Below are positions 35,555 through 45,429 of a DNA stretch of 64,000 nt, piece by piece (the stretch's first letter is position 1; every line of letters begins with the position of its first letter). The notes beneath the pieces were generated by a model. That model did not search any database, was not told the DNA's origin, and was given only the letters and a program-made list of their open reading frames with translations. The DNA comes from Thiohalocapsa sp. ML1. Its GTDB lineage: Bacteria; Pseudomonadota; Gammaproteobacteria; Chromatiales; Chromatiaceae. The DNA lies in contig NZ_JABX01000007.1 in assembly GCF_001469165.1 (NCBI RefSeq), positions 1 through 64,000 of the forward strand, in the 5' to 3' direction. The position numbers and the translations under genes were made by a program.

Positions 35555-35776
35555 GTGCGGCTCGCGACGCACGCGGCCTTCGAGCACGCCATTGGCGGGA
35601 CCCACGGCCAGGAAGGTATCCCACCCTTTGAGCAATTCGCGCCCCCGGGCCTTGTCTTGGCCTTGCTCAGTATGGACATGCTCCAGCCGCAGGATCTACA
35701 GGGCCTGCAGTGGGTCGCCAGACCGCAACGCGCTTGGCATTTGCGTGAGTTCGCTTCAGAGCATCTGTCCGAATGA
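35555..35776 (+). CDS. Possible small ORF overlapping the flippase start
   Basis: A 73-codon GTG-start frame whose stop overlaps the flippase ATG as ATGA. The second half (SMDMLQPQDLQGLQWVARP, then RAWHLREFASEHLSE) looks protein-like. The first half does not. It could be a remnant of a gene truncated at the island edge, or chance. Confidence 0.25.
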   Translation: MRLATHAAFEHAIGGTHGQEGIPPFEQFAPPGLVLALLSMDMLQPQDLQGLQWVARPQRAWHLREFASEHLSE

Positions 35777-37221
35777 GCGTCCTTTCAAACGTCTCCATCA
35801 GTCTCGCAGGGAAGGTCGTGGCATTGTTCCTGATGCTTGGGAGCACCATGATTCTCGCCCGACTGCTGACGCCCGAAGAGCTCGGGACCTATGCGATTGT
35901 GGCTGGTTTATCCGCCCTGCTGGCAGCTTTCAAGAACTTCGGAACCAGCAATTATCTGATCCAGAACCCCGAGCTGACGAAACGCAGCGTGGCCTCGGCC
36001 CTGACCGTCACCGCGCTGATATCCTGGTCCGTTGGCGCACTGCTTGCTGTCTCGAGTGAATCATTGGCGCAGTTCTTCGAACAGCCAGACATGCGAAACA
36101 TCGCAAATGTGCTTGCCGTCAACTTCTTGTTCGCGCCATGGCTGGCCATCGGTACCGCCATACTCATCCGACAGCACCGATTCCGAGACTTGGTGCTCAT
36201 CGAGACCGTTTCGGGTATCGTCCATGCAGTAGTGGGTATCGGTTTGGTTCTCGCCGGACTGGGGCCGCTCGCCTTGGCGCTCGGCGTCGTCGCCCATTCG
36301 CTGTCCGGCTTCTTTGCGTTTCTCCTGCTTCGGTTGCCCGCGTTCACCCTGCTGCCCGGCTTCTGGGAGCTGGGCGGTGTGCTGCGCTTTGGCGCTTGGT
36401 CGAGCGGCGTAACATTGGCCAACCAGCTCAGCGCCCGCGGTAACGAGCTCGTGATCGGCAAGCATCTAGGCGTCGACGCGACGGCGATGTTTGACAAGGG
36501 CTTCGCCCTCGCCCGACTCGTGGCAGAACAACTGATTACCGAAATTTTGCGCGTGCTGCTGCCGGTGTTCGCGGAGAAGCGCAGGCTGGGTCTTTCCCAT
36601 AAGGAAGATTTTCTCGCGTACTTTGGCATCCTCGCCAGCATTCTTGGCCCGACCTACGCGTTCCTAGCGGTTCATGCGCAAGCTTTGATCGATATACTCT
36701 TCGGCGCTCAATGGGGTGCCGCTGCCCCGATCGCAACGATCGCGGCCGTTGAATTCATGCTGACGACGACGTTCGCTTTGGGAGAAAGGGTTATGATCGC
36801 CGAGGGTCTGGTGCGCCGACTCTTCGCGCTCAAGTTAAAGGCGTTTGCGCTCCGTTTAGCGGCATTGCTGGCGCTCGTCTGGTTTGGACTTGTCCCTGTC
36901 GCCATTGGCTTAATGGTAGCGGCAGTTGCATACGTCATCCTAATGCAGATGGAGCTGCGGCGCATGATGGGCGTTACGAGCATAGAGTTGTTGCGCGAAG
37001 TTAGGGGGCCGGCAGTCGCCGTTGCTGCCACATTTATGATCGGAGTGTGGGTTCCACTCTGGTTAGATAAATCAGGCGAGGTGGGGCCCGTAGCTGCCAC
37101 CCTTATGGCCGGCCTGTTCAGCTTCGTCGCTTGGCTTGTCATCGGCGCGCTGTTTCGCTGGCCAATTTTCCGGGTTGTCTGGCGTCATGTCGCGAATCGG
37201 GTCGCGCTGCACGCCATGTAA
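35773..37221 (+). CDS. Oligosaccharide flippase (Wzx/MATE-like)
   Basis: A 482-residue inner-membrane protein with about 12-14 hydrophobic segments from the first residues (LAGKVVALFLMLGSTMILAR) to the last (FSFVAWLVIGALFRWPIF). It belongs to the polysaccharide_synt/Wzx superfamily, which moves lipid-linked sugar units across the inner membrane. Base composition begins to shift to higher A/T within this gene. It is the first recognisable gene of the island and is convergent with the following glycosyltransferase. Confidence 0.9.
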   Translation: MSVLSNVSISLAGKVVALFLMLGSTMILARLLTPEELGTYAIVAGLSALLAAFKNFGTSNYLIQNPELTKRSVASALTVTALISWSVGALLAVSSESLAQFFEQPDMRNIANVLAVNFLFAPWLAIGTAILIRQHRFRDLVLIETVSGIVHAVVGIGLVLAGLGPLALALGVVAHSLSGFFAFLLLRLPAFTLLPGFWELGGVLRFGAWSSGVTLANQLSARGNELVIGKHLGVDATAMFDKGFALARLVAEQLITEILRVLLPVFAEKRRLGLSHKEDFLAYFGILASILGPTYAFLAVHAQALIDILFGAQWGAAAPIATIAAVEFMLTTTFALGERVMIAEGLVRRLFALKLKAFALRLAALLALVWFGLVPVAIGLMVAAVAYVILMQMELRRMMGVTSIELLREVRGPAVAVAATFMIGVWVPLWLDKSGEVGPVAATLMAGLFSFVAWLVIGALFRWPIFRVVWRHVANRVALHAM

Positions 37222-37403
37222 AAGCCAGCGGTTCGCGGTTGATCGTAGGGGCATGGTTCGCGAAGCACTACGGAGGCGACTTCGGGCGATGGAACGCAGG
37301 GCCAGGGCCCTGAGGGGCTTTATGTTCCGCGCGGGCAGTTCGGTAAGGCTAAACAGTTGGCCGCATCACAATCTTGTGCCCGCAGGAGAATCCCCAAAAG
37401 GTG

Positions 37404-38390
37404 TCATGAGCTGACGGTTCGCAGTCCGACGACGCGAAGCACCTGTCCTGCACAGCGTTTGCTCAGCCATACATATCCCTTCCATGTAGCCAACAATGGT
37501 CTGGCCATTATATTAACACTCAGGCTAAACGTGTACGATGAGATAGTTTCTAACGAGAAATGGCTTCGAAGGCGTTCGGCCTCTGCTTTGTGTTCCATGT
37601 AAAACAATTCCATTAGTTTCAATGCGCGGCGATTCAGGGGCAGGTTTCTACTCGCATTAAGCACGCCTAGGGCGCTCATCTCATACCGCTGCGCTCGCCG
37701 TGCCGTGGTCTCCCGCGAAATCTCGCCTTCGGAGAAGCACGTCGGGTGGCGCCTGAATTTGGTTAGCACGTCATCAAGTAGCGTAATGTTGCCGTAGCAC
37801 GCGCAAATGATTAACAGGTATCGGTCAATGTACATGTCCACATCTGCGGGTATTGTTTGCCGCTGGAGTATTTGCGTAAGGCCAGCGTATCCCGAGCCCA
37901 GCACAACTCGTCGCTTGCCTGCTAGATATTCGCCTAGGCACTGGTTCCCAATTATGGTCACGGTACCGTGGCGACGATAGTAAGTTTCGGCCAGGGGCAG
38001 GTCCGATGGCAACCCGCTCCATCGATACCGAAGCCAGCTTACCTGCGAAACCGTGTTGTCTTTTTCGAATTCTGCGACAACTTTCGCGATGCAATCCGGC
38101 ATGTAGATGTCATCGGCGTCGAGGTTGAAGAAATACTTTCCGCGAGCGAGGTCTATTCCTTTCTGTGTTGCAGCAGCCTTTCCAGCGTTGGGTTGAAAGT
38201 GGTAGCTGACCCGATCCCGATACGGGGATATTGCTTCTTGGGTGTTATCCGTCGAACCGTCATCTACGACGATGATCTCGATGTTCTTCTGCGGGTAGGT
38301 CTGCCGAATTACGCTCTCTATGGCGTCGGGTATATAACTGCCATAGTTGAACGTAGGGATGAACACTGTAACGCTTGGAGTTGAGATCAT
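37404..38390 (-). CDS. Family 2 glycosyltransferase
   Basis: A 328-residue GT-A enzyme. The start VTVFIPTFNYGSYIPDAIES, EIIVVDDGSTDNT, and NLDADDIYMPD (the DxD metal site) define GT2. It should transfer a sugar from a nucleotide donor during polysaccharide assembly; donor and acceptor are unknown. I start at MISTPSVTVFIP; the longer frame has no family similarity. Codon use is more A/T-rich than in the flanking core genes. It is the only minus-strand gene in this part of the island. Confidence 0.92.
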   Translation of the reverse strand: MISTPSVTVFIPTFNYGSYIPDAIESVIRQTYPQKNIEIIVVDDGSTDNTQEAISPYRDRVSYHFQPNAGKAAATQKGIDLARGKYFFNLDADDIYMPDCIAKVVAEFEKDNTVSQVSWLRYRWSGLPSDLPLAETYYRRHGTVTIIGNQCLGEYLAGKRRVVLGSGYAGLTQILQRQTIPADVDMYIDRYLLIICACYGNITLLDDVLTKFRRHPTCFSEGEISRETTARRAQRYEMSALGVLNASRNLPLNRRALKLMELFYMEHKAEAERLRSHFSLETISSYTFSLSVNIMARPLLATWKGYVWLSKRCAGQVLRVVGLRTVSS

Positions 38391-39644
38391 AGTGAAGTTC
38401 TCGGCTAGATCATGGCTCGGTAGGAATTGATAGAAGTTGTGCGCGCACGTTGCGCTGAGATAATCGGGACCAGGGTGTGCGGCCCCCGCATAATGTCCCT
38501 CAGATGGTGCGATGTGACGCAGACGACACAAAGCCCAGAGAAGAAGGGAAGGAGAAGAGAAGCGTACTGGGAACATTGAGCAATGCTCTTTCTTCCTCTG
38601 CGCCTCTGCGAGAGCTTCTTCTTATCGTCCTTCTGCGAGAGCGTTCTGTTGCCGCATCGCGACGGGTTCTGACACTAATTCGAGGCCGCACCCAGAGCCA
38701 TACGCGGCTCAAGCCGCCGGTTACGTTGCCTGTGTAAGTCCAGCGCAACGGTTCGCCTGGCTTGCCGCTGACGCCGATGTCGCAGGCAGAGTGACCAAGC
38801 GCAAGACCACCGCTTAGGAATGGATGGTAAGATTACTTATGATTAGGTGCAACCGGGCGTAGTCGGCGCTGTGCGAGTAACTCGGCTAGGTCCTAGTCGG
38901 TGCGGGCGCGCGCCAATTCGGTAGGAAACCTGCCCTTGACCCTATCAAGTGCCGCGATGAGGGTCGAGGCCGTGCCGGTCAGGAGTGTACGCGCGCCGAC
39001 ACCGCAGGCCGTGGCGCTATCGTCAGGGCCGGAACGGAGCGGAACGGGATATAGGGCCTCCAAGGCGTTCATCTTTGCAACGCTTCGGGTCTAGTTATCG
39101 GCTGCGCCGCGGTGCCAGGGCCCTAGGGTTCGGCCTCGCAGAGTTAAGGTGACGCCCCGTTCCCGGAGGTGGAATTATACAGAGCTAAGGCAGCAACGAA
39201 GGGCTGACCCTTGCGAAGGGAGATCCATGGGCACGAGAAGTCGACGCTACGAAAGCTCAGTTTGTTGCGCGGCGGAGGGCGTCAGCGTGCTGCCGAGGCA
39301 GACCGTCCCGCGGCAAAGCGAGTTCCGGGCCTGCGAATCTACCGGCGTAGGGGGACAGTAATATGGAAAATGTCGCAGCGTGTCGCGATAATAATGCGGG
39401 GCGGTGCCTATGGCGGCGGTGCTGCAAACTCCACGAGCGGTCGCGCGGATCGCCACAGCGGAGCGAAGATCTTCCGCCGATGTTGCGCGTAGTCCTTCGT
39501 CCCCGATGCCGGTAGTGCAGTGGCGACATGCTGAGCCGGGATGAGGATTTGTTCTTCGCCCGGCTACTGAGATCGCTTCCGCGGTTGTTCGATCGGTATT
39601 TTCAGCAATGTTCTGGTGCGAACGCTGTTGTTGGACGTCATGCA
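38391..39644. other. 1.25-kb gene-poor stretch inside the island
   Basis: No supportable gene. The part at 38530-38640 carries purine-rich then pyrimidine-rich low-complexity sequence (AGAAGAAGGGAAGGAGAAGAG and CCTCTGCGCCTCTGCGAGAG), reminiscent of intergenic repeats seen in other phyla. The part 38880-39520 has short open frames without recognisable domains. This looks like a scar of deleted or decayed genes. Confidence 0.45.
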
Positions 39645-40874
39645 ATGACAAAGAAGGTGTTACTTATTGCGTATCACTTCCCGCCGATACTGGGCAGTAG
39701 TGGGGTCCATCGCGCCCTCAGCTTCGCCCGATATTTACCTGAGTTTGGCTGGACACCACTGGTGCTTACCGTGCAACCCCAGGCCTACCCCGAACAGCGC
39801 GTCGGGTTGACAGAGGAAGTTCCGGCGCATTTGCATGTCGAACGTGCCTGGGCGCTCGATACAGCCCGACATCTTTCCGTTGGCGGGCGCTATCCACGCG
39901 CATGGGCGACTCCGGATCGCTGGACAAGCTGGCGCTTTGACGCCGTTCGTCGCGGCAAGCGCTTATTGCGCGAACATGACGTAAGCGCCCTGTGGTCTTC
40001 CTACCCTATCGGTACTGCGCACGCCATTGGCCTCGCGTTGCAGCGCGGTAGCGGAAAGCCATGGCTGGCTGATTTTCGTGATCCGATGGCGCAGCATGAC
40101 TATCCTAGCGACCCACAGCTAAGGCAGGCATATTACGCGTTGGAGAAGACAACCGTCGCGCAGGCGAAGCTTGTGACGCTGACTACTCCTGGGGCAGTCA
40201 CCCTGTATCGGGCGCGTTATGCGGGGGCGGCAGAGCGCATTCATTTATTGGAAAACGGCTATGACGAGGCCTTGTTTTCTGGTGCTGTTGCGGCGCCGCC
40301 CTTAGTTCCCGACAAGATTACCGTGCTGCATAGTGGCGTTGTGTATCCGAAAGAACGCGACCCGACGCATCTTTTTGCTGCATTATCGTTTCTGGCAGCA
40401 CGTCATCCGGATGTGGCGGATCGCGTGCGGTTTCGATTTCGCGCCCCTGGGGACACTCAATTCTTGCTATCACTCGCACAACGATTTGCCGTGGGTCATC
40501 TGATCGAAGTAATGCCCCCTGTCGATTACCGAAATGCGATCAATGAAATGCTCAGTGCCGATGCTCTACTAATTTTGCAAGCTTCAAATTGCAATGCGCA
40601 GATTCCCGGTAAATTATACGAATACTTGCGCGCACGGAAGCCGATTATCGCGTTGACCGATCCCGCAGGTGATACGGCGTGGTGTTTACGAAAGTACGGC
40701 ATTGACACGCAAGCATCTCTGGATGCCCCAGAACAGATTGTTGCACTATTGTCGCGTTTGCCAAGCTTGCTCGATCGTTTCGATCCTAGTACAGCGGAAG
40801 AGGGCATACGACATACTTCCCGGCGTGCACGCACGGAACAGTTTGCCGGATTGCTCGAGCATATGATCAGCTGA
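39645..40874 (+). CDS. Family 4-like glycosyltransferase
   Basis: A 409-residue GT-B enzyme beginning MTKKVLLIAYHFPPILGSSG, typical of GT4 proteins of exopolysaccharide loci. KITVLHSGVVYPKERDPTHL and KLYEYLRARKPIIAL are in the expected donor-binding half. It probably adds a sugar on the cytoplasmic face. The frame extends upstream to 39528 without similarity, so I use the internal ATG. It is followed at 23 bases by the sulfotransferase. Confidence 0.9.
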   Translation: MTKKVLLIAYHFPPILGSSGVHRALSFARYLPEFGWTPLVLTVQPQAYPEQRVGLTEEVPAHLHVERAWALDTARHLSVGGRYPRAWATPDRWTSWRFDAVRRGKRLLREHDVSALWSSYPIGTAHAIGLALQRGSGKPWLADFRDPMAQHDYPSDPQLRQAYYALEKTTVAQAKLVTLTTPGAVTLYRARYAGAAERIHLLENGYDEALFSGAVAAPPLVPDKITVLHSGVVYPKERDPTHLFAALSFLAARHPDVADRVRFRFRAPGDTQFLLSLAQRFAVGHLIEVMPPVDYRNAINEMLSADALLILQASNCNAQIPGKLYEYLRARKPIIALTDPAGDTAWCLRKYGIDTQASLDAPEQIVALLSRLPSLLDRFDPSTAEEGIRHTSRRARTEQFAGLLEHMIS

Positions 40875-40897
40875 AAAACTACTCCAGGAATCAATCA

Positions 40898-41881
40898 ATG
40901 TCAGATTGCACGCCAATTTTTCTGTTCGGCATGGACCGTAGTGGGACGACGCTGCTGGCGATGATGGTTGGCGCACATCCTGAGATCGCTGTTCCCTTGG
41001 CAACGACGGGCATGTGGTATGAGTTTGCTGACCGACTGGGCAACTACCACAATTTGCGCACATCGGGAGATTTACAACGTATTGTCAACGATGTCGCCGA
41101 ACACGAGCGGATACGCCTGTGGCGTACCGAGCTGGATCTCGCACGGATCGTCAGCGACGTCCACGAAGGGGGAATTGAATCTGTTGTTGCCGCGTTCCAT
41201 AAAGAATATGCGCGTCAGAAGCAGAAGCGTTGTTGGGCGAATAGCGACATTGCTACCCTTGATCAGATGCACCGTGCCTACCATTGGTTTCCGAATGCCC
41301 GCTTTGTGCATATTATCCGTGACGGGCGCGATGTGGCGCTTTCCAATCAAACAACGCCTTATGGACGGGGCAACATTTATGAGTGTGCCGAAAAGTGGAC
41401 CGCAAGCCTGAGAACGAATTTACGCATGGGTGCGATTTTGGGTTCCGACCATTATCATGTGGTTCGGTACGAAAAGTTGATTCTTGACGCCGAGCAAACG
41501 CTGACACAGTTATGCGGATTTATCGGCGTACCGTTCTCGCGCGAGATGCTGAACTATGGTGCGAGCGTTGATGAACGGGTGCCCCAAGAAAAGCAGTGGC
41601 TGTGGCCGGCGTTGAAATTGCCGCCGCAGGCCTCGAAAGTTGAGCGTTGGCGTCACGAAATGACAGTGACTCAACGAATCGTATTCGAGCGAATTGCGGG
41701 GCCACTTTTAAAAGAGCTGGATTATCCTGTTTACGAACATATACCACGCCGTCTGTCTGCCCTATTTCTGGAACTGCTCTATCTGCTCGATCGTGGCGGT
41801 CGCAGCCAGCGTTTCTTGAGAAAGATGGGTTACCACAGAGAATCGTTGTTAGAAAGAATGCGCCGCGCCAGGCCCGACTGA
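40898..41881 (+). CDS. PAPS-dependent sulfotransferase
   Basis: A 327-residue sulfotransferase. The 5'-phosphosulfate loop GMDRSGTTLL is at residues 11-20 and the 3'-phosphate motif is in IRDGRDVALSNQT. AGGAA precedes the start. The likely role is adding sulfate from PAPS to the polysaccharide or a glycolipid precursor. Its immediate position after a glycosyltransferase supports a carbohydrate acceptor. Confidence 0.92.
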   Translation: MSDCTPIFLFGMDRSGTTLLAMMVGAHPEIAVPLATTGMWYEFADRLGNYHNLRTSGDLQRIVNDVAEHERIRLWRTELDLARIVSDVHEGGIESVVAAFHKEYARQKQKRCWANSDIATLDQMHRAYHWFPNARFVHIIRDGRDVALSNQTTPYGRGNIYECAEKWTASLRTNLRMGAILGSDHYHVVRYEKLILDAEQTLTQLCGFIGVPFSREMLNYGASVDERVPQEKQWLWPALKLPPQASKVERWRHEMTVTQRIVFERIAGPLLKELDYPVYEHIPRRLSALFLELLYLLDRGGRSQRFLRKMGYHRESLLERMRRARPD

Positions 41882-42088
41882 AATTCCATCAACATTTTCA
41901 AGGGGCCGCATGGCAATAAATCGTACCTGGAAGACATTCGGTCGCTTATAGCCGTTACGGGAAACGTTGGCTGTCCACCGATCGCGAGCGCGCGCGGCGT
42001 CAGATGTAGCCCACGAAGTTAAGTGATTCCAGGCCAGCTCCGCCAAGAATGGCATTCATCACTCTAACGTAGAGTATTGCTAACCCGC

Positions 42089-43252
42089 ATGTTACAACCG
42101 CTGTATTCTTGGTGGCACACGCGCGCTCTACCGACCGCGGCGCAAGAGGCATATCGGCGTGATGCTTGCGGTCTCGCACACGCTCAAGACCCTGGATTGG
42201 ATGCCTGCATTGATGCGGCAACCGACTGGCTATGTCAGGCTCAGGATCATTCGGCATCGCAAGACGGGGGCGTTGCCCGCGATTACAGCTTGCAAAGCGG
42301 GTGGGCAAGCTCCTATCCGGAAACGACAGGATATATCATCCCCACCATGTTGGCAGTGGCGCAGTTGCGGCGCCGCGATGATCTCAGCGAACGAGCCGCA
42401 AGAATGCTCGATTGGTGCGTGCGCATTCAGCTTCCGGGCGGAGGGTTTCAGGGCGGCCGGGTGGATGCACAGCCGGTGGTGCCGGTGACCTTCAACACTG
42501 GACAGATACTTTTGGGTCTTACCGCAGGGGTTGAGAGCTTTGGGCGCTATCACGGTGCGATGCACTCTGCCGCGCGTTTCTTGCGGGATTCACAAGACCC
42601 GGACGGATGTTGGCGGAAACATCCCACCCCGTTTGCCGCGGCTGGCGAAAAGGCTTACGAAACCCATGTGGCCTGGGGCTTGTTTGCGGCGGATCGCATA
42701 GCGCCGAATGAAGGTTATGGCGCGGCGGGCTGGCGACAGGTGCAGTGGGCACTCACCAAACAGCAACCGAATGGCTGGGTTCGCGATTGCTGTCTCAATC
42801 GTCCGGACATTCCGCTGACGCATACCCTCGGGTACTATCTGAAAGGCCTGGTCGAGGCGCATCGTTGGCGACCGGATGAGGACTTGCTCGCCGCTGCCTT
42901 GCTGACAGCTAAAGGGTTGGCCGGCGCGCAACGCGCTGATGGGGCGTTGCCTGGACGGTTGACGCCTCAGTGGCGTGCGGCTGTCTCTTGGTCTTGCTTG
43001 ACTGGGAATGTCCAGATCGCCGATAGCTGGTTCTATCTGGGGACGACATTAAACGATGCCACGCTGCTCAGGGCCGCGCGCGACGCCAATGCCTTTGTGC
43101 GGAGAACGCTGCTATTGACGGGTGACGTCGGCGAGCGCGGGGGCATAAAAGGTGCGTTCCCCGTTCACGGGGACTATGGGCGTTATGAATACCTGAATTG
43201 GTCGGCGAAGTTCGCCATTGATGCTTGGTTGACTGAGCGTGATCTCGCGTGA
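42089..43252 (+). CDS. Alpha/alpha-toroid (prenyltransferase/squalene-cyclase-like) protein
   Basis: A 387-residue protein with repeats of the terpenoid-cyclase/prenyltransferase toroid type: MLDWCVRIQLPGGGFQGG, ARFLRDSQDPDGCWRKHP and AKGLAGAQRADGALPG. A DxDD cyclase motif is not evident, so it may act on sugars or lipids rather than cyclise a terpene. It lacks a signal peptide. Similar proteins occur in exopolysaccharide loci without assigned function. ATG 42089 is chosen over TTG 42077. Confidence 0.8.
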   Translation: MLQPLYSWWHTRALPTAAQEAYRRDACGLAHAQDPGLDACIDAATDWLCQAQDHSASQDGGVARDYSLQSGWASSYPETTGYIIPTMLAVAQLRRRDDLSERAARMLDWCVRIQLPGGGFQGGRVDAQPVVPVTFNTGQILLGLTAGVESFGRYHGAMHSAARFLRDSQDPDGCWRKHPTPFAAAGEKAYETHVAWGLFAADRIAPNEGYGAAGWRQVQWALTKQQPNGWVRDCCLNRPDIPLTHTLGYYLKGLVEAHRWRPDEDLLAAALLTAKGLAGAQRADGALPGRLTPQWRAAVSWSCLTGNVQIADSWFYLGTTLNDATLLRAARDANAFVRRTLLLTGDVGERGGIKGAFPVHGDYGRYEYLNWSAKFAIDAWLTERDLA

Positions 43253-43927
43253 AAGTGCATCTCAGGAGTGGCTGTTTTCGAAGATGTTGAATCTGAGCCA
43301 TCGTAGCGCCCTGGGCCAGGCCGATTGGAGCGTGCAGCTCGGCGGTGTCGATCCATGCCCTTAATCATTACCCCGACCACGGTAGCGGTCGCCTAGGCAG
43401 TCAATTGGACCCGTTCTGGTTTTCATTGCGTCGCTTATCGTTCGATGTTTGCATTGCACTAATGGTCTCATGCATCTTAAGGAGCCACCTTGCCGACACC
43501 GAACTGTCGGACCGAAAAGTGTTTGAAGACCGTGAAGTTGAACAGCCTAGCGGTCGCCTGCGCAGTCGCACCAACCTGGCCTGACAGCATCAGGGGCCGA
43601 GGTTTTACTACGGATCCCGCGTGTGGCGCTGGTCGGGTTTCGGTCAGGGCCGCAAGGGCATCATCTAACGTATGCCGATCCTCGTTGTGCACTCTGTAGC
43701 GCGTTTGTCTCGAACTTCAACATAGGAATAAGCGTCAGATATCGTCATTCCGGATTTAAAGTGGGTCGCTTTTGAGGCTGGCCAGGCAAATAAGGCGGCT
43801 GTCGGCGCTTTCCCCCCCCTGGGTCGTAGGTTGGCGCTCTCGCAATATGTCGGTCGGCGTTGGTGCGTTTTTACGGGGCGCATGCTGGCGCTTGCGTTGG
43901 AATAGATAACTGATCGATGGATTTCGG
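43253..43927. other. 675-base gap without a clear gene
   Basis: A TTG-start frame at 43490-43699, preceded by AAGGAG, begins with a weakly signal-peptide-like stretch (KTVKLNSLAVACAVA). It may be a remnant of an exported protein. AGCGGTCGCCT followed by GCAGTC occurs twice (about 43384 and 43550). Nothing else is supportable. Confidence 0.35.
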
Positions 43928-45097
43928 ATGCTGGGTACGACTATGATGGGCACACCTGCAGTTGTGATCGGCCTCTGTGCGCATGGCCTGGGAATCGTCA
44001 GGGATATCGCGAGGGCTGGTGTGCCAGTCATTGCCTTGGAAGTAGACCAAACCTTACCCGGTACGCGCTCACGATGGGGGCGAGTGTCATTTGTGGAGGA
44101 TATCAATGGCGACATGCTGATCAGCGCGTTGCAAGATCTGGCGAGTCGCCTTCCGGGCGATTGCAGGCCAGTTCTTATACCTACAAACGACAGGATGGTC
44201 CAAGTCCTAGGTCAACACGCGGCGTACCTTTCAAATTCGTACAGATTGTCGTGGGGTGATTCCGCCGGGAGGTTGCTGCCCCTGCTGGATAAAAGCAAGA
44301 TTGAAGAACGGTGCAACGGTGTCGGGTTGAACTACCCGAGAACGCGGCTGCTCGATGATTTGTCCGAGTTGCACGACACAGTTCGGTCGCTCTCGTTTCC
44401 GGTGATTGTAAAACCAGTTAGGCCGCTTTCTTCATTCAAGACGATCGTCGTCCGTTCTTTGCGAGCCCTCGAACGAGAGCGCGGCAGGATTGAAGAGTGC
44501 GTCCCGGTACTCATACAGGAGTTCATAGAGGGCGGCGACGACCGGATCCATTTTGGGGCGCTATACCTCGATGAGGGAAAGGTTCTGGCTCGCTTTGAGG
44601 GGCGTAAGCTTTACTCGCGACCAATGGGGCATACAACGATCGCAGTGCCTGCTCCTGACGATGAGGTTAACGCGCTGACGGTCTGCTTTTTTGATGGCCT
44701 GGATCTGTCGGGCCCCGTGTCGCTCGAAGTCAAGATGGGTTGCGATGGTCGGTATTGGGTGATCGAGCCGACAGTCGGGCGGACGGATTTTTGGACGGGG
44801 TTGTGCAGTGCGAATGGAGTTAACTTTCCGCTGATCGAGTATGCGGCGACCTTGGGTCTTCCGCTACCACTCTGTCAGCAGAAGGGAGCGCGCACCTGGT
44901 TAAACGGCGAGCGCCATTCAATGGCTCTCGCATGGCTTGTTTTGCACCGGCCGCGTGCGGTGCTTTCGGGCTTTGTCGGTGTGTATTTCGATTTTGGAGA
45001 TATGACGCCTTTTCTCGCATCGACTTTCGGTGGCGCGAAATCAATGCTGGTTCGTGCGCGCCAGAGAATCCGGGAAGCTTTCCGTAATGGTCGGTGA
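43928..45097 (+). CDS. ATP-grasp enzyme
   Basis: A 389-residue protein with a pre-ATP-grasp Rossmann start (AVVIGLCAHGLGIVRDIARA) and an ATP-grasp core (FPVIVKPVRPLS, VPVLIQEFIEGGDDRIHFG, VSLEVKMGCDGRYWVIEPTVG). It resembles carbamoyl-phosphate-synthase-type ligases found in polysaccharide loci. It should join a carboxylate to an amine or thiol using ATP. The specific substrates are unknown. The following GNAT gene may work on the same product. Confidence 0.85.
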   Translation: MLGTTMMGTPAVVIGLCAHGLGIVRDIARAGVPVIALEVDQTLPGTRSRWGRVSFVEDINGDMLISALQDLASRLPGDCRPVLIPTNDRMVQVLGQHAAYLSNSYRLSWGDSAGRLLPLLDKSKIEERCNGVGLNYPRTRLLDDLSELHDTVRSLSFPVIVKPVRPLSSFKTIVVRSLRALERERGRIEECVPVLIQEFIEGGDDRIHFGALYLDEGKVLARFEGRKLYSRPMGHTTIAVPAPDDEVNALTVCFFDGLDLSGPVSLEVKMGCDGRYWVIEPTVGRTDFWTGLCSANGVNFPLIEYAATLGLPLPLCQQKGARTWLNGERHSMALAWLVLHRPRAVLSGFVGVYFDFGDMTPFLASTFGGAKSMLVRARQRIREAFRNGR

Positions 45098-45429
45098 TGT
45101 TGTGGAACAGGGCAGCGGTGACTGGGCGTTTATGGTTCGGGCGATCGCTGGCGCGACGGATATGTGGGCCTGATCACCCTTCCCGCTGTCGCTGGTAACG
45201 CGCGTATAAGCAATGTTTCCAGCCCTCCCCCTGTTGAGGCGGCATGCCGAACCAAGCAGCGATCCCTCTCAGATGCCCGGTGGGATAACGAGCATGTGAA
45301 TCCGGGCGGCTAGCGGCGACAGTGGCGTAAATTAATGCGGTCTACAGCCCGCAGTCTCGATGTCTCTTCGCTCCACCAGGATCGTTTGCGAGCTGGGCGA
45401 TTGGGCTTCTTCACCACGGTGCTCGGCCG
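45098..45429. other. Gap between the ATP-grasp and GNAT genes
   Basis: About 330 bases with no repeat, RNA or supportable gene. A promoter for the GNAT gene could lie here but none is convincing. Confidence 0.35.

Noticed and set aside
39211-39492. Possible Walker-A-like GHEKSTLRKL in a short frame of the island gap
   Set aside because: The flanking sequence has no ABC-transporter features and the match to a P-loop is poor; treated as chance.
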